From Avena insularis (Eukaryota > Streptophyta > Magnoliopsida > Poales > Poaceae), in assembly GCA_023614405.1 (NCBI GenBank), contig CM042694.1:480039392-480103391 (forward strand): 64,000 nucleotides of DNA, in the 5' to 3' direction. Below, piece after piece: positions 47,856-57,957 of the stretch. The notes beneath the pieces were generated by a model. That model worked only from the letters and a program-made list of their open reading frames with translations, made no database searches and was not told the origin of the DNA. Within the stretch, counting starts at the first letter, position 1. Each line of letters opens with the position of its first letter. The position numbers and the translations under genes were made by a program.

Positions 47856-49789
47856 TGCTTTTTCTTGCTTCTTATACCTAACATAAAGGCGTTAAAGAAA
47901 ATTACTTATTGAGAGATAACCCAAAAGTTTTAGATGAGTCTTGGAAGTTATTACTTCATTAATAACCGCTCTTTATCCTTTTTATTTGCTTTTTGTGACA
48001 AGAGTAACCTCTAATGAGAGAGAAGTAATGATTGGGAAAGTTTTTGTCCCGAAACAGATTTCTGTGCTTCACCATAAAAATTCGTGTAAAATCTCTGTAC
48101 GACCTTTTGAGGCGTGAATTTTTGTGCTTCTGCCCCAGGTTGTTATATAACTTTCTTTAGTTCAGAACTTTCTATTTGAGCAACAGAAGGTCTTCGAAAA
48201 AATTAGTTTTTACTTGCTGGTTTGTTTTGACAGATTTCTGCCATTATTTGCATTTGCTTCTTGTTGGTTCCTTTTTTAGTTCTTTTGGGGAATTGAGCTT
48301 TTTGAGGGAAGTGCTACAGTAGCTTGTGTTTTAATGGAAGTTTTATTCGTGTTGGAACTGAACCTAAAGACCTATTATCTTGAGTGCACTAATGTTGCTA
48401 ATAAAGATTATGTGAAGTTTTGTATGAAGGAAAATTTTCAGGTGTATGGAAGGAATGAGTAATGAGATGAATGATGGACTAAAGCTCAAGCTTGGGGATT
48501 CCACGCGTGTCACCCCAAGAAATATCCAAGAAGTACAAGCGTCAAAGCTTGGGGATGCCCAAGGCATCCCCTTCTTCATCAATAAAAATCCTAGGTTTCT
48601 TCCAAACGCTTCATTTTTATTGTTTCATGCACAGTTGTGTTGTTCTTGGAGCGTCTTCTTTTTCGTTTTTGTTTTGGTTTTTTGTTTGCTTGGTTTGCTG
48701 AATAAATTGGTTGGACCCCCTCTTTCATACATTGGTTTTCAAATAGTTTGGTTTGGATTGGAAAAGAGTAGGAAAGTTCATGCTTAAGTGGTAAAGAGAG
48801 CTTGTTTTTGACTGAGGCCTATGCTCTGTCATGCCATGCTTGATATTGTTTTGGCTTTATGCTTAGTATTCTTTGTTGTAGCATGACTTGTTATAAACAA
48901 TTCAGATTGCTTAATGTGCCTTGGAAGAATCATGCGTTGTTTTAGCATATTAAAGCATAGTATTGTGGTATTCTCCTTTGATGCTTTATTTGGGTTGACT
49001 TGGCACATGCTCACACCATGTTATGACTATCCCAAGTCACCATAGCCTTTATGATCCTTTAGTTTTCAACTTGTAGTATCACTTTATGCTTTGATCAATG
49101 ATGTTTTGTCGCTCTGCATGATTATGGCCATTATTGCTCTCTTAGTTGGTCGCTCCCAGTCTTTTGCTAGCCTCCGCAACCAAGTATGAGTTCCACTCAT
49201 GCATCCAACTCCTAAAACCAAGTTATTCCAAAGAGTCCACCATACCTACCTATTAGCATATGCTATTCCAAGTATATTCATGTTTTTGTCTACCTTCCGA
49301 ATTAAACTTGTTATGAGAAAACTAGTGATTAAAGCTCTCACGAACTTGATGGCACACTTTACTTTCTTGCACTTAATAAACTTGAACCATTGCGTCCATC
49401 TTTGTTGCGTATATGCTTGCGCTTTATAAGTTGAAGTTAGCAGAACCATGTATCATGGGGAACGCTTTCAACATTGCACTTGTACTTTGTACCCCATTGA
49501 TATCATGTTCTTTTGCTTATGGATCCGGATGTGAAATAAAGGGGAACTTGTAAGATCATGGAGTTTGTATGTGTGTTAGAGAAACGCCTGGGCTGCTAGC
49601 CTAAGCCATGCCTAATCATGGTGGAAACTTGCAGCATAACCATAATGAGCACTCTATGAAGCATCCTCAATAAAAACCTATGCAAATAGCAAATAAAAAG
49701 ATCACTGAGATGCTCATTGTCTGCTTGCCTTGTCATTTTGATTATGGGATAGCTCCTGTATCATGTGCAAGGGGTACCCCGCTGGCGGT
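47856..49789 (+). other. Untranslated 3' part of the Sabrina-like element with conserved module and PPT
   Basis: 47856-48600 is the same untranslated module as 1-720 (minus). 48600-49760 is AT-rich, without supported frames. The PPT region is GCAAGGGGTACCCCGCTGGCGG (positions 49768-49789; key purine run AAGGGG), directly before the LTR. Confidence 0.7.
48551..48571. other. Perfect 9-bp-stem hairpin in the module
   Basis: GGGGATGCC - CAA - GGCATCCCC, the counterpart of 30-50. Confidence 0.8.
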
Positions 49790-50658
49790 TGATACATTGC
49801 AAATGTATCTATAATTTTTGATGTTCCATGCTTGGTTTTATCCACTTTCTTGTGTTTTGTCCACACTTTGGAGTATTTTTCATATGATTTCTTGGACTAA
49901 CCTATTAACAAGAGCCACAGTGCTAGCTGCTTGTTTTCTGCTGTTTTTGGTTCCAGGAAAGTTAGAAAATGAATATTCTTGGAATTCGGGACAAAAGCCA
50001 AAGTGCCTATTTTTCCGGAAGTCATCAGATGCCAGAATACGAGACGGAGAAGGGCTGGAGGCCGGCCACACCACCTGGCCGCATGGCCAGGCCTGGCCCG
50101 TGCCAGGGGGTGGTCTGGCCGACCCCAGCACCCCCTCAGCCTCTCCTTCTGCCTATAAGATGCCCTCGGGACGAAAACCCTAAGTACCCGATCAAAAATC
50201 CACAAAAGAGTCTGTAGCCACCATCATCTCCATCCCTAGATCGGGAGGGATCTAAAGCTCTTCCCAGCACCCTGCCAGAGAGGGGAATTCACCCTGGACG
50301 CCTTCTTCATCACCATGCAAGCCTCCGGTGTGATGCGTGAGTAGTTCATCCTTGGACTACGGATCCATGTAGTAACTAGATGGCTGGTTCTCCTCCTTTG
50401 TGCTTTCATGTTTAGATCTTGTGAGCTCCGTTCATGATCAAGGTCATCTATTTGTAATTCTGCATGTTGTGTTTGCGGGGATCCGATGGATATTGAGATG
50501 CTATTTCAGATTGATTATTGATTCTATCATGTCTTTGTTATTTGTGATCTTGAATGCTTTCCGTTGTTAGTAGCTATCTTGGCCAAGTAGATGCTAGCAA
50601 CTCCAAGAGTTAGTATTTATGCTCGATAGTGGGTTCATGCCTCTGGTAATCTGGGGAA
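49790..50658 (+). mobile_element. 3' LTR of the Sabrina-like element, truncated
   Basis: Starts TGATACATTGCAAATG; matches the 5' LTR to 'taatctggggaag' and then switches to internal sequence of a related element. The shared GAATTCT at the break (5' LTR has it six bases later) suggests a deletion through short homology. Confidence 0.87.
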
Positions 50659-51417
50659 GAATTCTTTAATAATGTTAGCAAGCATGAAGATGCTGAGGAT
50701 AGATCCCTTGCAGAACTTGCTCCAAACTATGAGATTGATGCAGCTTCTTTAATTCACATGTTAGAATCTAGGTTTGTTAACCTCAACCTATTAATGCAAG
50801 TAATGTTTCTTAAGCTTAAAGAAACTGAGCACCCTGAAAAGAGGGATTTTATTCTAGAAACTTTGTTTAAGGAGTTCTATGATGTTGCCAAGGAAGCTAG
50901 GAAAGTCTTTGAACGTTTCAATATGCTAGGCTCATGTGTAGATGTTGTTGGTACACGAGAAAAGATGAACAAAACCGAACCTAATGGAGAGGAACCTAAG
51001 ATACCAATACCCTTTAAACTAGCAGCAATACATGAAGCCATAGAAAAGAATCTTGATTGGATTGTTCCTGAAAACCCTTTTGATGAAAATAGTGAACCTA
51101 AGAGCATTGAGAGAGGATCCTCTAGAACTTATTTGGATGATATACCTTGCCTTGTTGAAAATATTTCTGGTATTGGTTTTAATGCTTCTTCATTCGAGAA
51201 CACTTGATTCTTCTTCTTGCTTCTTATGCCTAACTTACAGGCATTAAAGAAAAGTACTTATTGGGAGATAACCCAAAAGTTTTAGATGAGCCTTGGAAGT
51301 TATTACTCCAGTAATAACCGCTCGTTATCCTTTTTATTTGATTTTTGTGCCAAGAGTAACCTCTAATGAGAGAGAAGTAATTATTGGGAAAGTTGCTGTC
51401 CCGAAACAGATTTCTGT
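50659..51417 (+). mobile_element. Fragment of a related Athila-type element (internal region)
   Basis: Bounded on the left by the truncated LTR and on the right by chromovirus integrase sequence. It carries the end of an ORF and then the first 210 bases of the conserved untranslated module (51208-51417), which stops in mid-module after 'cagatttctgtg'. Confidence 0.75.
50660..51207 (+). pseudogene. C-terminal part of an Athila-type element ORF
   Basis: Open from the junction to TGA at 51205: EFFNNVSKHEDAEDRSLAELAPNYEIDAAS..., then LNLLMQVMFLKLKETEHPEKRDFILETLFKEFYDVAKEARKVFERFNMLG, KIPIPFKLAAIHEAIEKNLDWIVPENPFDE and the same NASSFENT end as the Sabrina-like gag-protease. The helical charged middle has no enzyme motif. 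An internal ATG lies at 50758. The shared C-terminal end suggests two related elements carrying different proteins before the same untranslated module. Function unknown. Confidence 0.65.
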
Positions 51418-51421
51418 GTAG

Positions 51422-52864
51422 ATTAGCCAAATCAAGGAAGCCCAGAAGGGGAATGAAAGTATCGACGGAATCAAACGTCGTATTGGTACAGGAAAGGTAC
51501 CTGGATTCACTGAAGATGAAGAAGGAGTGTTGTGGTACAAAGGACGTATCTGTGTGCCAGCAGATTCGGAGCTGAAACAAGTTATCATGAAGGAAGCTCA
51601 TGATACTCTTTATTCTATCCACCCCGGAGGAACGAAGATGTATCAAGACCTGAAAGAGCAATTTTGGTGGCACAAGATGAAGAGAGAGATCGGAAGTTAC
51701 ATCGCCAAGTGTGACATCTGTCAAAGAGTCAAAGCAGAGCATCAGAGACCCGCAGGACTGTTGCAACCATTGCAGATTCCGGAATGGAAATGGGATTCCG
51801 TCAGAATGGACTTTATCACCGGTTTGCCTACTTCTACTAGGGGAAATGACTCAATCTGGGTCATAGTTGATAGACTGTCCAAGCTAGCTCACTTCATACC
51901 TATCAAGACTACCTACCAGAGTGCGAAGCTAGCAGAGTTGTACATTGCTAGGATTGTTAGTCTGCATGGAACCCCCAAGACCATAGTATCAGACCGAGGA
52001 ACCCAGTTTACCTCGAGATTTTGGCAGAAAGTCCAGGAAGGATTGGGAACCAAGTTGAATTTCAGCACCGCTTATCACCCGCAAACTAATGGACAAACCG
52101 AGAGAGTCAACCATATCCTAGAGGATATGTTAAGAGCTTGTGTGTTAGAGTACGGATCAAAATGGGAAGATTGCCTGCCTTTCCCAGAATTCTCATATAA
52201 CAATAGTTATCAAGCTAGTTTGCAGATGGCACCATTTGAGTTCCTATACGGAAGAAAGGGCCGTACCTCTTTGAATTGGTCGCAAGTAGGAGAGAGTCAG
52301 ATCTTTGGACCCGACATTCTCCGAGAAGCCGAAGAGAAGGTTCACAAAGTCCGTGAGCACCTCAAGACCGCCCAATCCAGACAGAAGAGTTATGCACACA
52401 AGAGAAGGAGAGACCTGACTTTCAATGTCGGAGATTTTGTATATCTCAAGGTTTCACCATTGAAAGGAACCCAACGCTTTAGTCTAAAAGGAAAGTTAGC
52501 CCCCAGATATATCGGGCCCTTCAAGATTCTGAACCATCGAGGAGAAGTGTCGTATCAACTGGAACTACCTGAAGAGATGTCAGCCAGCCACAATGTGTTC
52601 CATATCTTGTTACTTCGCAAATGCCTGGAAGTGCCAGAGAAGACTGAAGTTTTCAAGAACATCGATCACAGAGCTGTGGAGATCAACAATGACCTGACCT
52701 ATCGTGAAGTGCCCATCCGTATCTTAGAAGAAGCTTACAGAACCACCAGGACCAGGAGTATCAAGTTTCTCAAGATTCAATGGAGCAACCATACCGAAGA
52801 GGAAGCCACTTGGGAGCGACAAGATTACATTAGGATAGAATTCCCCGATCTCTTTAGTTCCTAG
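51422..52864 (+). CDS. pol: Integrase with C-terminal chromodomain, 5'-truncated but open
   Basis: Open from the junction at 51422 to TAG at 52862-52864 (480 codons). Counting from the ATG at 51527: zinc-binding His25, His32, Cys62 and Cys65; catalytic Asp95 (MDFITGLP), Asp156 (VSDRGTQF) and Glu192 (GQTERVN). The GPF/Y-like part is ARYIGPFKIL-like at about residue 328 (APRYIGPFKIL). The chromodomain at about 395-443 (LTYREVPIRILEEAYRTTR...IKFLKIQWSNHTEEEATWE) would guide integration to marked chromatin, as known for chromoviruses. Unlike copy B it carries no stops or frameshifts. It lacks reverse transcriptase and its own promoter context, so expression is doubtful. Confidence 0.85.
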   Translation: MSQIKEAQKGNESIDGIKRRIGTGKVPGFTEDEEGVLWYKGRICVPADSELKQVIMKEAHDTLYSIHPGGTKMYQDLKEQFWWHKMKREIGSYIAKCDICQRVKAEHQRPAGLLQPLQIPEWKWDSVRMDFITGLPTSTRGNDSIWVIVDRLSKLAHFIPIKTTYQSAKLAELYIARIVSLHGTPKTIVSDRGTQFTSRFWQKVQEGLGTKLNFSTAYHPQTNGQTERVNHILEDMLRACVLEYGSKWEDCLPFPEFSYNNSYQASLQMAPFEFLYGRKGRTSLNWSQVGESQIFGPDILREAEEKVHKVREHLKTAQSRQKSYAHKRRRDLTFNVGDFVYLKVSPLKGTQRFSLKGKLAPRYIGPFKILNHRGEVSYQLELPEEMSASHNVFHILLLRKCLEVPEKTEVFKNIDHRAVEINNDLTYREVPIRILEEAYRTTRTRSIKFLKIQWSNHTEEEATWERQDYIRIEFPDLFSS

Positions 52865-52875
52865 TTTTCTTTGTA

Positions 52876-52892
52876 AATCTCGGGACGAGATT
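52876..52892. other. 17-nt hairpin before the PPT (chromovirus copy A)
   Basis: AATCTCG - GGA - CGAGATT, followed by the PPT AAGGGGAGGAGG (52899-52910) and the LTR. Confidence 0.85.
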
Positions 52893-52912
52893 TTGTTTAA
52901 GGGGAGGAGGTT

Positions 52913-55900
52913 TGTAACATCCCAAAACTTTAATCCAAGATTATTAAGATCCAAATCATCAAAATTAGGGTTAACAAAAACTTTTCCAATTAAAAATATT
53001 AAAGCATTCATATGTGTGTGCATTTAAATTAGGAGTTGATTTGAATTGCCATGATTAAGTGATCCATTGCTTGTAAAATGATTCTTAGGTGAAATAAACA
53101 TCATCTAAATCATTCCCAAACAAATCCCAAAGAAACCCAAATCAAAATGAATAAAAGAAGTGAATGGTCATTTGTGCCATTTTAATCAGCATGCCTACTT
53201 TGGCTATTCCTAGTACTCAAAACCTAACAGAAAAAATTAGAGATCTTTGCACCCCTTGCTAGTACACATAATGTTGTACCAAGGCCCACTTTGTGATCTG
53301 CCAAAAACATTCAAACACTATTTTTAAATGGAATTTGAAAATTGAACCTAGTTCATATGGGAAGATCCCATTATTTCAAAAACCACTCAAACAAGCTCGA
53401 ATTTCAAAACCCAAGCATCCACGGAGTCTCAAGCTTATGCCAGGCACACCCACCAAAAATCTTTTCAAAATTCGAAAGTATTTTTCTTGCGGCCATTTCT
53501 TCAAACACTTGTCAGGCATGATTTACACCTAGTAATTAGCTCACTGTTTTGTACAGGGTTTTGCACCCAATTGTCCTCAAAACACTCCCTCTGTCCCCTC
53601 CCCGAGCCAGGCCAAGCCGTGGACCACCGAGGAACCACCGCGCCCAGTGCGTCTGCACCATCCCGAGCACGCGCCAGAGCGCCGCGCCCGACACGCGTGC
53701 ACACGCCGCCCCTCGACCGCAGCCCGCGTCCACCGCTCTGCCACGACCCTAGGAACACCACAGACATGCCCGTTCGCCTCCCAACGCACCACAGCCACCG
53801 CTCGCCATGGAGACCGCCGCCTCTGCCGCTCAGAGCGTGAGCACCGCCCGACCGCATACCACCGCCCCTAGGCCCGCATTTACTCCGTAGAGCACCGCCA
53901 GGAGACCAGCCACCGTCCCCTACCTCGAGCCATGCCCCTAGCACGTTGTGCAGCCCTCGCCGGAGCCGCCCTCCCATGCCTCTCGGTCGCGTCGTCGTCC
54001 TATAAATAGAGGCCACCCCCAGCCCCATTCGGCACACCACTCACTTCCCCTCACCTCACTGACCGTTCCCCACCTCTAGCCGGAGCAGCGCGAGCACTTG
54101 CTCGCCAGAATTTGACCGGAGTATCCCGCAGCAGAGGAGGAGAGGGCGACATCGATTTCGTCCACCCCCGGAGCTGCCTCGACCACCCCTGAGCCTGCCG
54201 TCGTCTACCAGTCCGTTTGCCCGCCTCGCCGTCGTCGCTGGAACCCTGGTATGCCCCCTGAGCACCCCAATCGAGCCGCTAGGGTTAGAGTTCGTCGGTG
54301 ACCTGTTCGTCATCGATGACGAGCCCCAGCCATTGATCCCCGTTCTATTCTAACGGCCCACATCGCCCCGTACCGCTTCGCGCGTTATGAGTCACTGCCC
54401 GGTGGACCCCCTATCAGTTGTGCCCTGTGCCGCGTAGTGCCACTGGGCCGGCCCGTTAGCTTTCCCGCGTGACCCATTTAATTTGAATTAGGATTTTTCC
54501 ATTTTTATTTAAACCTAGTTCTGTCCCCTAGTTTGAAATTCAATTTAGAGATATTTACAAATTCAAATGGAGTGATTCCAATTTTGTTAGAAAGATATTG
54601 AAAAGATCTACCCAAGCCTGTTGGATTTAATTCAATTAGAGTTAGAGATATCTCCTAGTAAAAATAACAAGACAGAAGCTTTTGCACATTCAAACATTTT
54701 TGTAAAATCAACCAAGATAGCTTTTGAGTTGATTCCAACTCTCAAAAATCACATTTAACCTTGCCTATCTGAATATGTAATAATATTAAGGTTTACATGC
54801 AGTGAATTTGGACTAGTACCAAAATAATGCTATATAGGAATTTCTAGTCACTTTAAATCATTAAATAATGAACTTAAACCAAAGTAATTCTGAAGCAACC
54901 CTTAAATCACATTCCCACATGTTAGAATATGTGGTGATGACATGTGTCCACATGATCCCATATTTGAAATGGTGAATATTAAATCTTAGTTAATTTTCAA
55001 TGAGTAGAAATTACTTTTCTTAAATAAAAAGAATGAAACTAGTTAATAAAACTTGTGATGCTTGTGATGATAATAGATCATCAAATGTGTGCCTTAGAGT
55101 GCTAATTAGACTAGTTAAGTATTGTTTGGTGATTGTGTACTCCGTATGTATTTATAGACGATAGTACCTACCAAGCTTTCGAGGAGGAGGAGTTCTATCA
55201 AGAGGAGGAAGAAAACTTCAACCACTACACCAACCAAGGCAAGCTACTATTGGCAAGCTAAACTTTGCAAGCCACCATTAACAATGCAAGCTAACACTTG
55301 CAAGTATAATGCTTAGCAAACTAGAATTAAGCTAGATGATTGAGCAAAGATGCTTTGGGCATGCTTTGGTCATACCACTTTGACTACTATTTACCCCAAG
55401 TATTAGTTTTAAGCTTTACTTCCTTTACTTTACACAAAGTCCCTTACTTGTTTTGAAGGTAGCATAAAGAGTATAAAACTTGACCTATCTAGATAATTTT
55501 AGATGTCATTCTATGGCATGAGATTGATCCCATCTTTCCACCTTAGTGAACACTCTTAACTTAGTAGTTTAGAGTAGATAAAAACTTGAGTCACTTTAGA
55601 TGGGAACACTTGGTGAAAATGAATTATGAAAACCTTGGAATGATGAGTCATTCTATTGAAATGTTTTGACATGTGTTGAGAAACACAAATGGTTTATGAT
55701 GATAAAAATGTTGAGGCATGAGCCTTAACCCTTTACAAAACTGATGGTTGGATTCGGATGCGATACCAATCCAAATTTTACCATACAACCACAATACCTG
55801 AATTGGGTAAGGCTTAGCCAGAAGTTTATATGCATTAGTACTAGTTCCCTCGCGGGAGAGGTTTGAGCTGAGGCTACCTCTCAATGTTGTCCACCTATGC

Positions 55901-56714
55901 AGTGCCCAAGATGACAGATGGTCATGGTTGGGAGGCCATGCTCATAGGAGAGGTGCTTATAGTAGGGTGTGTAAAGGAAATGTTATGTTTGATTATCTGC
56001 ATACTAAGTATGATTATTCAGGGTTATCCCTGAAAGATGTATCAAATCTTGTGGTGAAAGTGTACCACCTCTGCAGAGTGTCAAACTATTCGAATAGCCG
56101 TGTCCGCGGTTATGGACAGTTGGAATGGCCATACTGTTTCGTTGTCAGATGTTTTCAAAATAAGTTATGAAATGAATGATGAATCTTGACTTGACCACAA
56201 CAGGGTTGTGTTTAAGACACTAGCTTCCCAACTTAAGTGATTCTAGAACTTTATTTTATCTTTCTTTGCTTTAGAACTCAGCTTAGGTTTCAAACTTAAC
56301 TTTATAGTTAAACATAGAGTTAGCACTTTAACTTAGAATCATACTACTTGCTAGTGGTAGTTTGTGAGTACTTAAAGAGTACTCATGGCTTTTGTCCCTG
56401 GCTATTCTCATGGCCAGACTATGAAGGAGACTACCAAGATGATGGCCAACAGGACGGCTATGATAACTAGGACTATCTGCCTTCGTCAGCATTACTGTGC
56501 CACGAAGATGGACCCCACCACGCTTATCTTTTATTCCGCTGCTTGTTGTATTAAGACCGGATCATGAGATCCTTATTTGTGTAAGACCTTATGTATGGTT
56601 TGTAATGGATGATGTCTTGTGATATCAATCATTATGTCTACATAAAAATGGTAATCCTGGGATTGCGATGTATGACATAACAGGCATCTGGGATTAAAAA
56701 TCCGGGTGTTGACA
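52913..56714 (+). mobile_element. Chromovirus LTR (3.8 kb) between copies A and B
   Basis: TGTAACATCCCAAAAC... to ...CCGGGTGTTGACA, 3802 bp, with PPT on its left and PBS on its right, so it serves as 3' LTR of copy A and 5' LTR of copy B. The composition is strongly banded: AT-rich outer parts and a GC-rich block at 53580-54480 around the promoter. Open frames in the GC block (both strands, 53487-54313) lack similarity to known proteins and are taken as chance. Confidence 0.88.
54001..54008 (+). promoter_or_regulatory. TATA box of the chromovirus LTR
   Basis: TATAAATA in CCTATAAATAGAGGCC, followed 30-40 bases later by CACACCACTCACTTCCCCTC, a plausible start region. Confidence 0.8.
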
Positions 56715-56717
56715 AAT

Positions 56718-56730
56718 TGGTATCAGAGCC
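56718..56730 (+). other. Primer-binding site of chromovirus copy B
   Basis: TGGTATCAGAGCC, exact initiator tRNA-Met type, three bases after the LTR. Confidence 0.92.
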
Positions 56731-56942
56731 ATGCTGGCCATAGGAGACCCTAGTTAGAATGGACGTCCGAACAAAAACTTAGTTTCAAAACCAAAGTGAG
56801 GTATTTATGAAAAACTATTTCCTCTCTTATCCTTGGGAATTCATTACTTCTCAAAAAATCATGTCCTCAAATTCTTACATTACTACTTAAAATTTTACAC
56901 ACTTGATCACTTCACTAATTTCCTCATCCTTAATTCTTGTAG

Positions 56943-57713
56943 ATGGAGACTCAGTTCAGCAAGTTCTACCAGTTGGGAAACAGAGGTCAGCTGATATTCG
57001 AGAGGGATTTGGATTCACTGTCGGAGTTATTGGGACGCCCACATCCGGAGTTTCTTGCAGCTCAACTTCCAGGACCCCCAGGAGGAGATTTGTAGTGGCT
57101 AGTCACCGCTGATCTTAGAGGAAGCATCGAAGCACCAACGTCCGGGAGAATCCAGTTCTCCGTGAGAGAGAACAACTGGCTAGACGGATTAGCCAGGGCA
57201 ATGCATGAAGCTCTCGCACGTCTATGTTCCCTTAGTGTCAACCAACTCCAGGGAACCCGTTTTGCTCACTATGCAAGACGTGACTTCATGGGAATGCCAA
57301 TAGAGATGCCAAGTCACCCAGAGCTGAAGCATCAAGTGGAGAACCTTGACTTCCTGCTGTACGATCACCAGAAGGAGTTGGGAAATGCTAGGGAGTTCGC
57401 CAACCACAACCGTGCCATTGCCGCCCAGAAGGCCCAGACTTTCTCACTGCTTGTCAAGGACCGTCAGTCTCTTCGCCTCCAGTGCAAGAAGAAGGATCGC
57501 ACCATCGCCCGTCTTTGCAAGAAGGTGGCCGACCTCGAGAAGACCATCAAGGAGCAGGAAGCTCAGCTTGCAGCAAAGGAGGAAGCAGAGGAGGGTGAAG
57601 ACATCCAGGGAGATATGGATTCTTACCTCAGCAATTATGATAACTTTCTAGAGGAGGATGCTATTGACTTCTACACTGACTATGAGGACTCCGACTTCAT
57701 CGATGATGAGTAG
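56943..57713 (+). pseudogene. Pre-gag open reading frame (orf0-like) with one amber codon
   Basis: ATG at 56943 (METQFSKFYQLGNRGQLIFERDLDSLSELLG) leads to one in-frame TAG at 57093 (codon 51) and then stays open to TAG at 57711, 256 codons in all. After the stop: WLVTADLRGSIEAPTSGRIQFSVRENNW, a globular part to about residue 140, a long charged coiled coil (57460-57590, KKKDRTIARLCKKVADLEKTIKEQEAQLAAKEEAEEGE region) and a very acidic tail (DSYLSNYDNFLEEDAIDFYTDYEDSDF). It lies between PBS and gag on the same strand. Some rice gypsy families have an extra ORF at this place; whether it is homologous I cannot say. Function unknown. Coherent frame on both sides of the stop argues for a real gene. 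Confidence 0.7.
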
Positions 57714-57957
57714 ATGCACTAGAGCACTGTCGTAGCATGAGATGTATCGGTCCCACTATATTGTAGCTTGCAGAATGGTTCTTCAAACCATCTGTTTACC
57801 TTTGTTGTTGTGGTGTGTGTTTGTATCATGTGCTTGTTTGCATGAATGAAATGGAGTTAGTTGCAAAACCTGAGTCAAACTCAAAGTTTTAGCTTGAAAC
57901 CAAAACCATGAACCTTAGAACTTTCCCTCTTACCCCTTTATCTACCTCAATCTTCAT
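57714..57957. other. Spacer between pre-gag ORF and gag
   Basis: No frame; T-rich near 57780-57840 and C/T-rich just before the gag ATG at 57958. Confidence 0.5.

Larger units (their letters stand above)
44072..50658 (+). mobile_element. Sabrina-like (Athila-type) non-autonomous LTR retrotransposon
   Basis: 5' LTR 44072-45667, PBS 45679-45696, gag-protease 45915-47855, long untranslated region with the conserved module, PPT, and truncated 3' LTR 49790-50658. Nothing resembling reverse transcriptase, RNase H or integrase lies between protease and 3' LTR, so it depended on a helper. LTR text closely follows the Sabrina pattern (TGATACGT..., 'gtagctagatggctggt', 'ctcgatagtgggttcatgcctct'). GTTGC (44067-44071) may be one TSD copy; the partner was lost with the end of the 3' LTR. 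Confidence 0.88.
51418..52912 (+). mobile_element. 3' internal fragment of a Tekay/Del-type chromovirus (copy A)
   Basis: It begins abruptly with GATTAGCCAAATCAAGG, which matches 61024 onward, and continues through integrase, chromodomain and PPT to the LTR at 52913. Everything upstream in pol is missing. It shares the LTR 52913-56714 with the longer copy B downstream, as in tandem elements formed by recombination. Confidence 0.87.

Noticed and set aside
53487..54313. Overlapping frames up to 179 codons on both strands
   Set aside because: They are in the GC-rich promoter block of the chromovirus LTR; low-complexity composition, overlapping on both strands and without known motifs.
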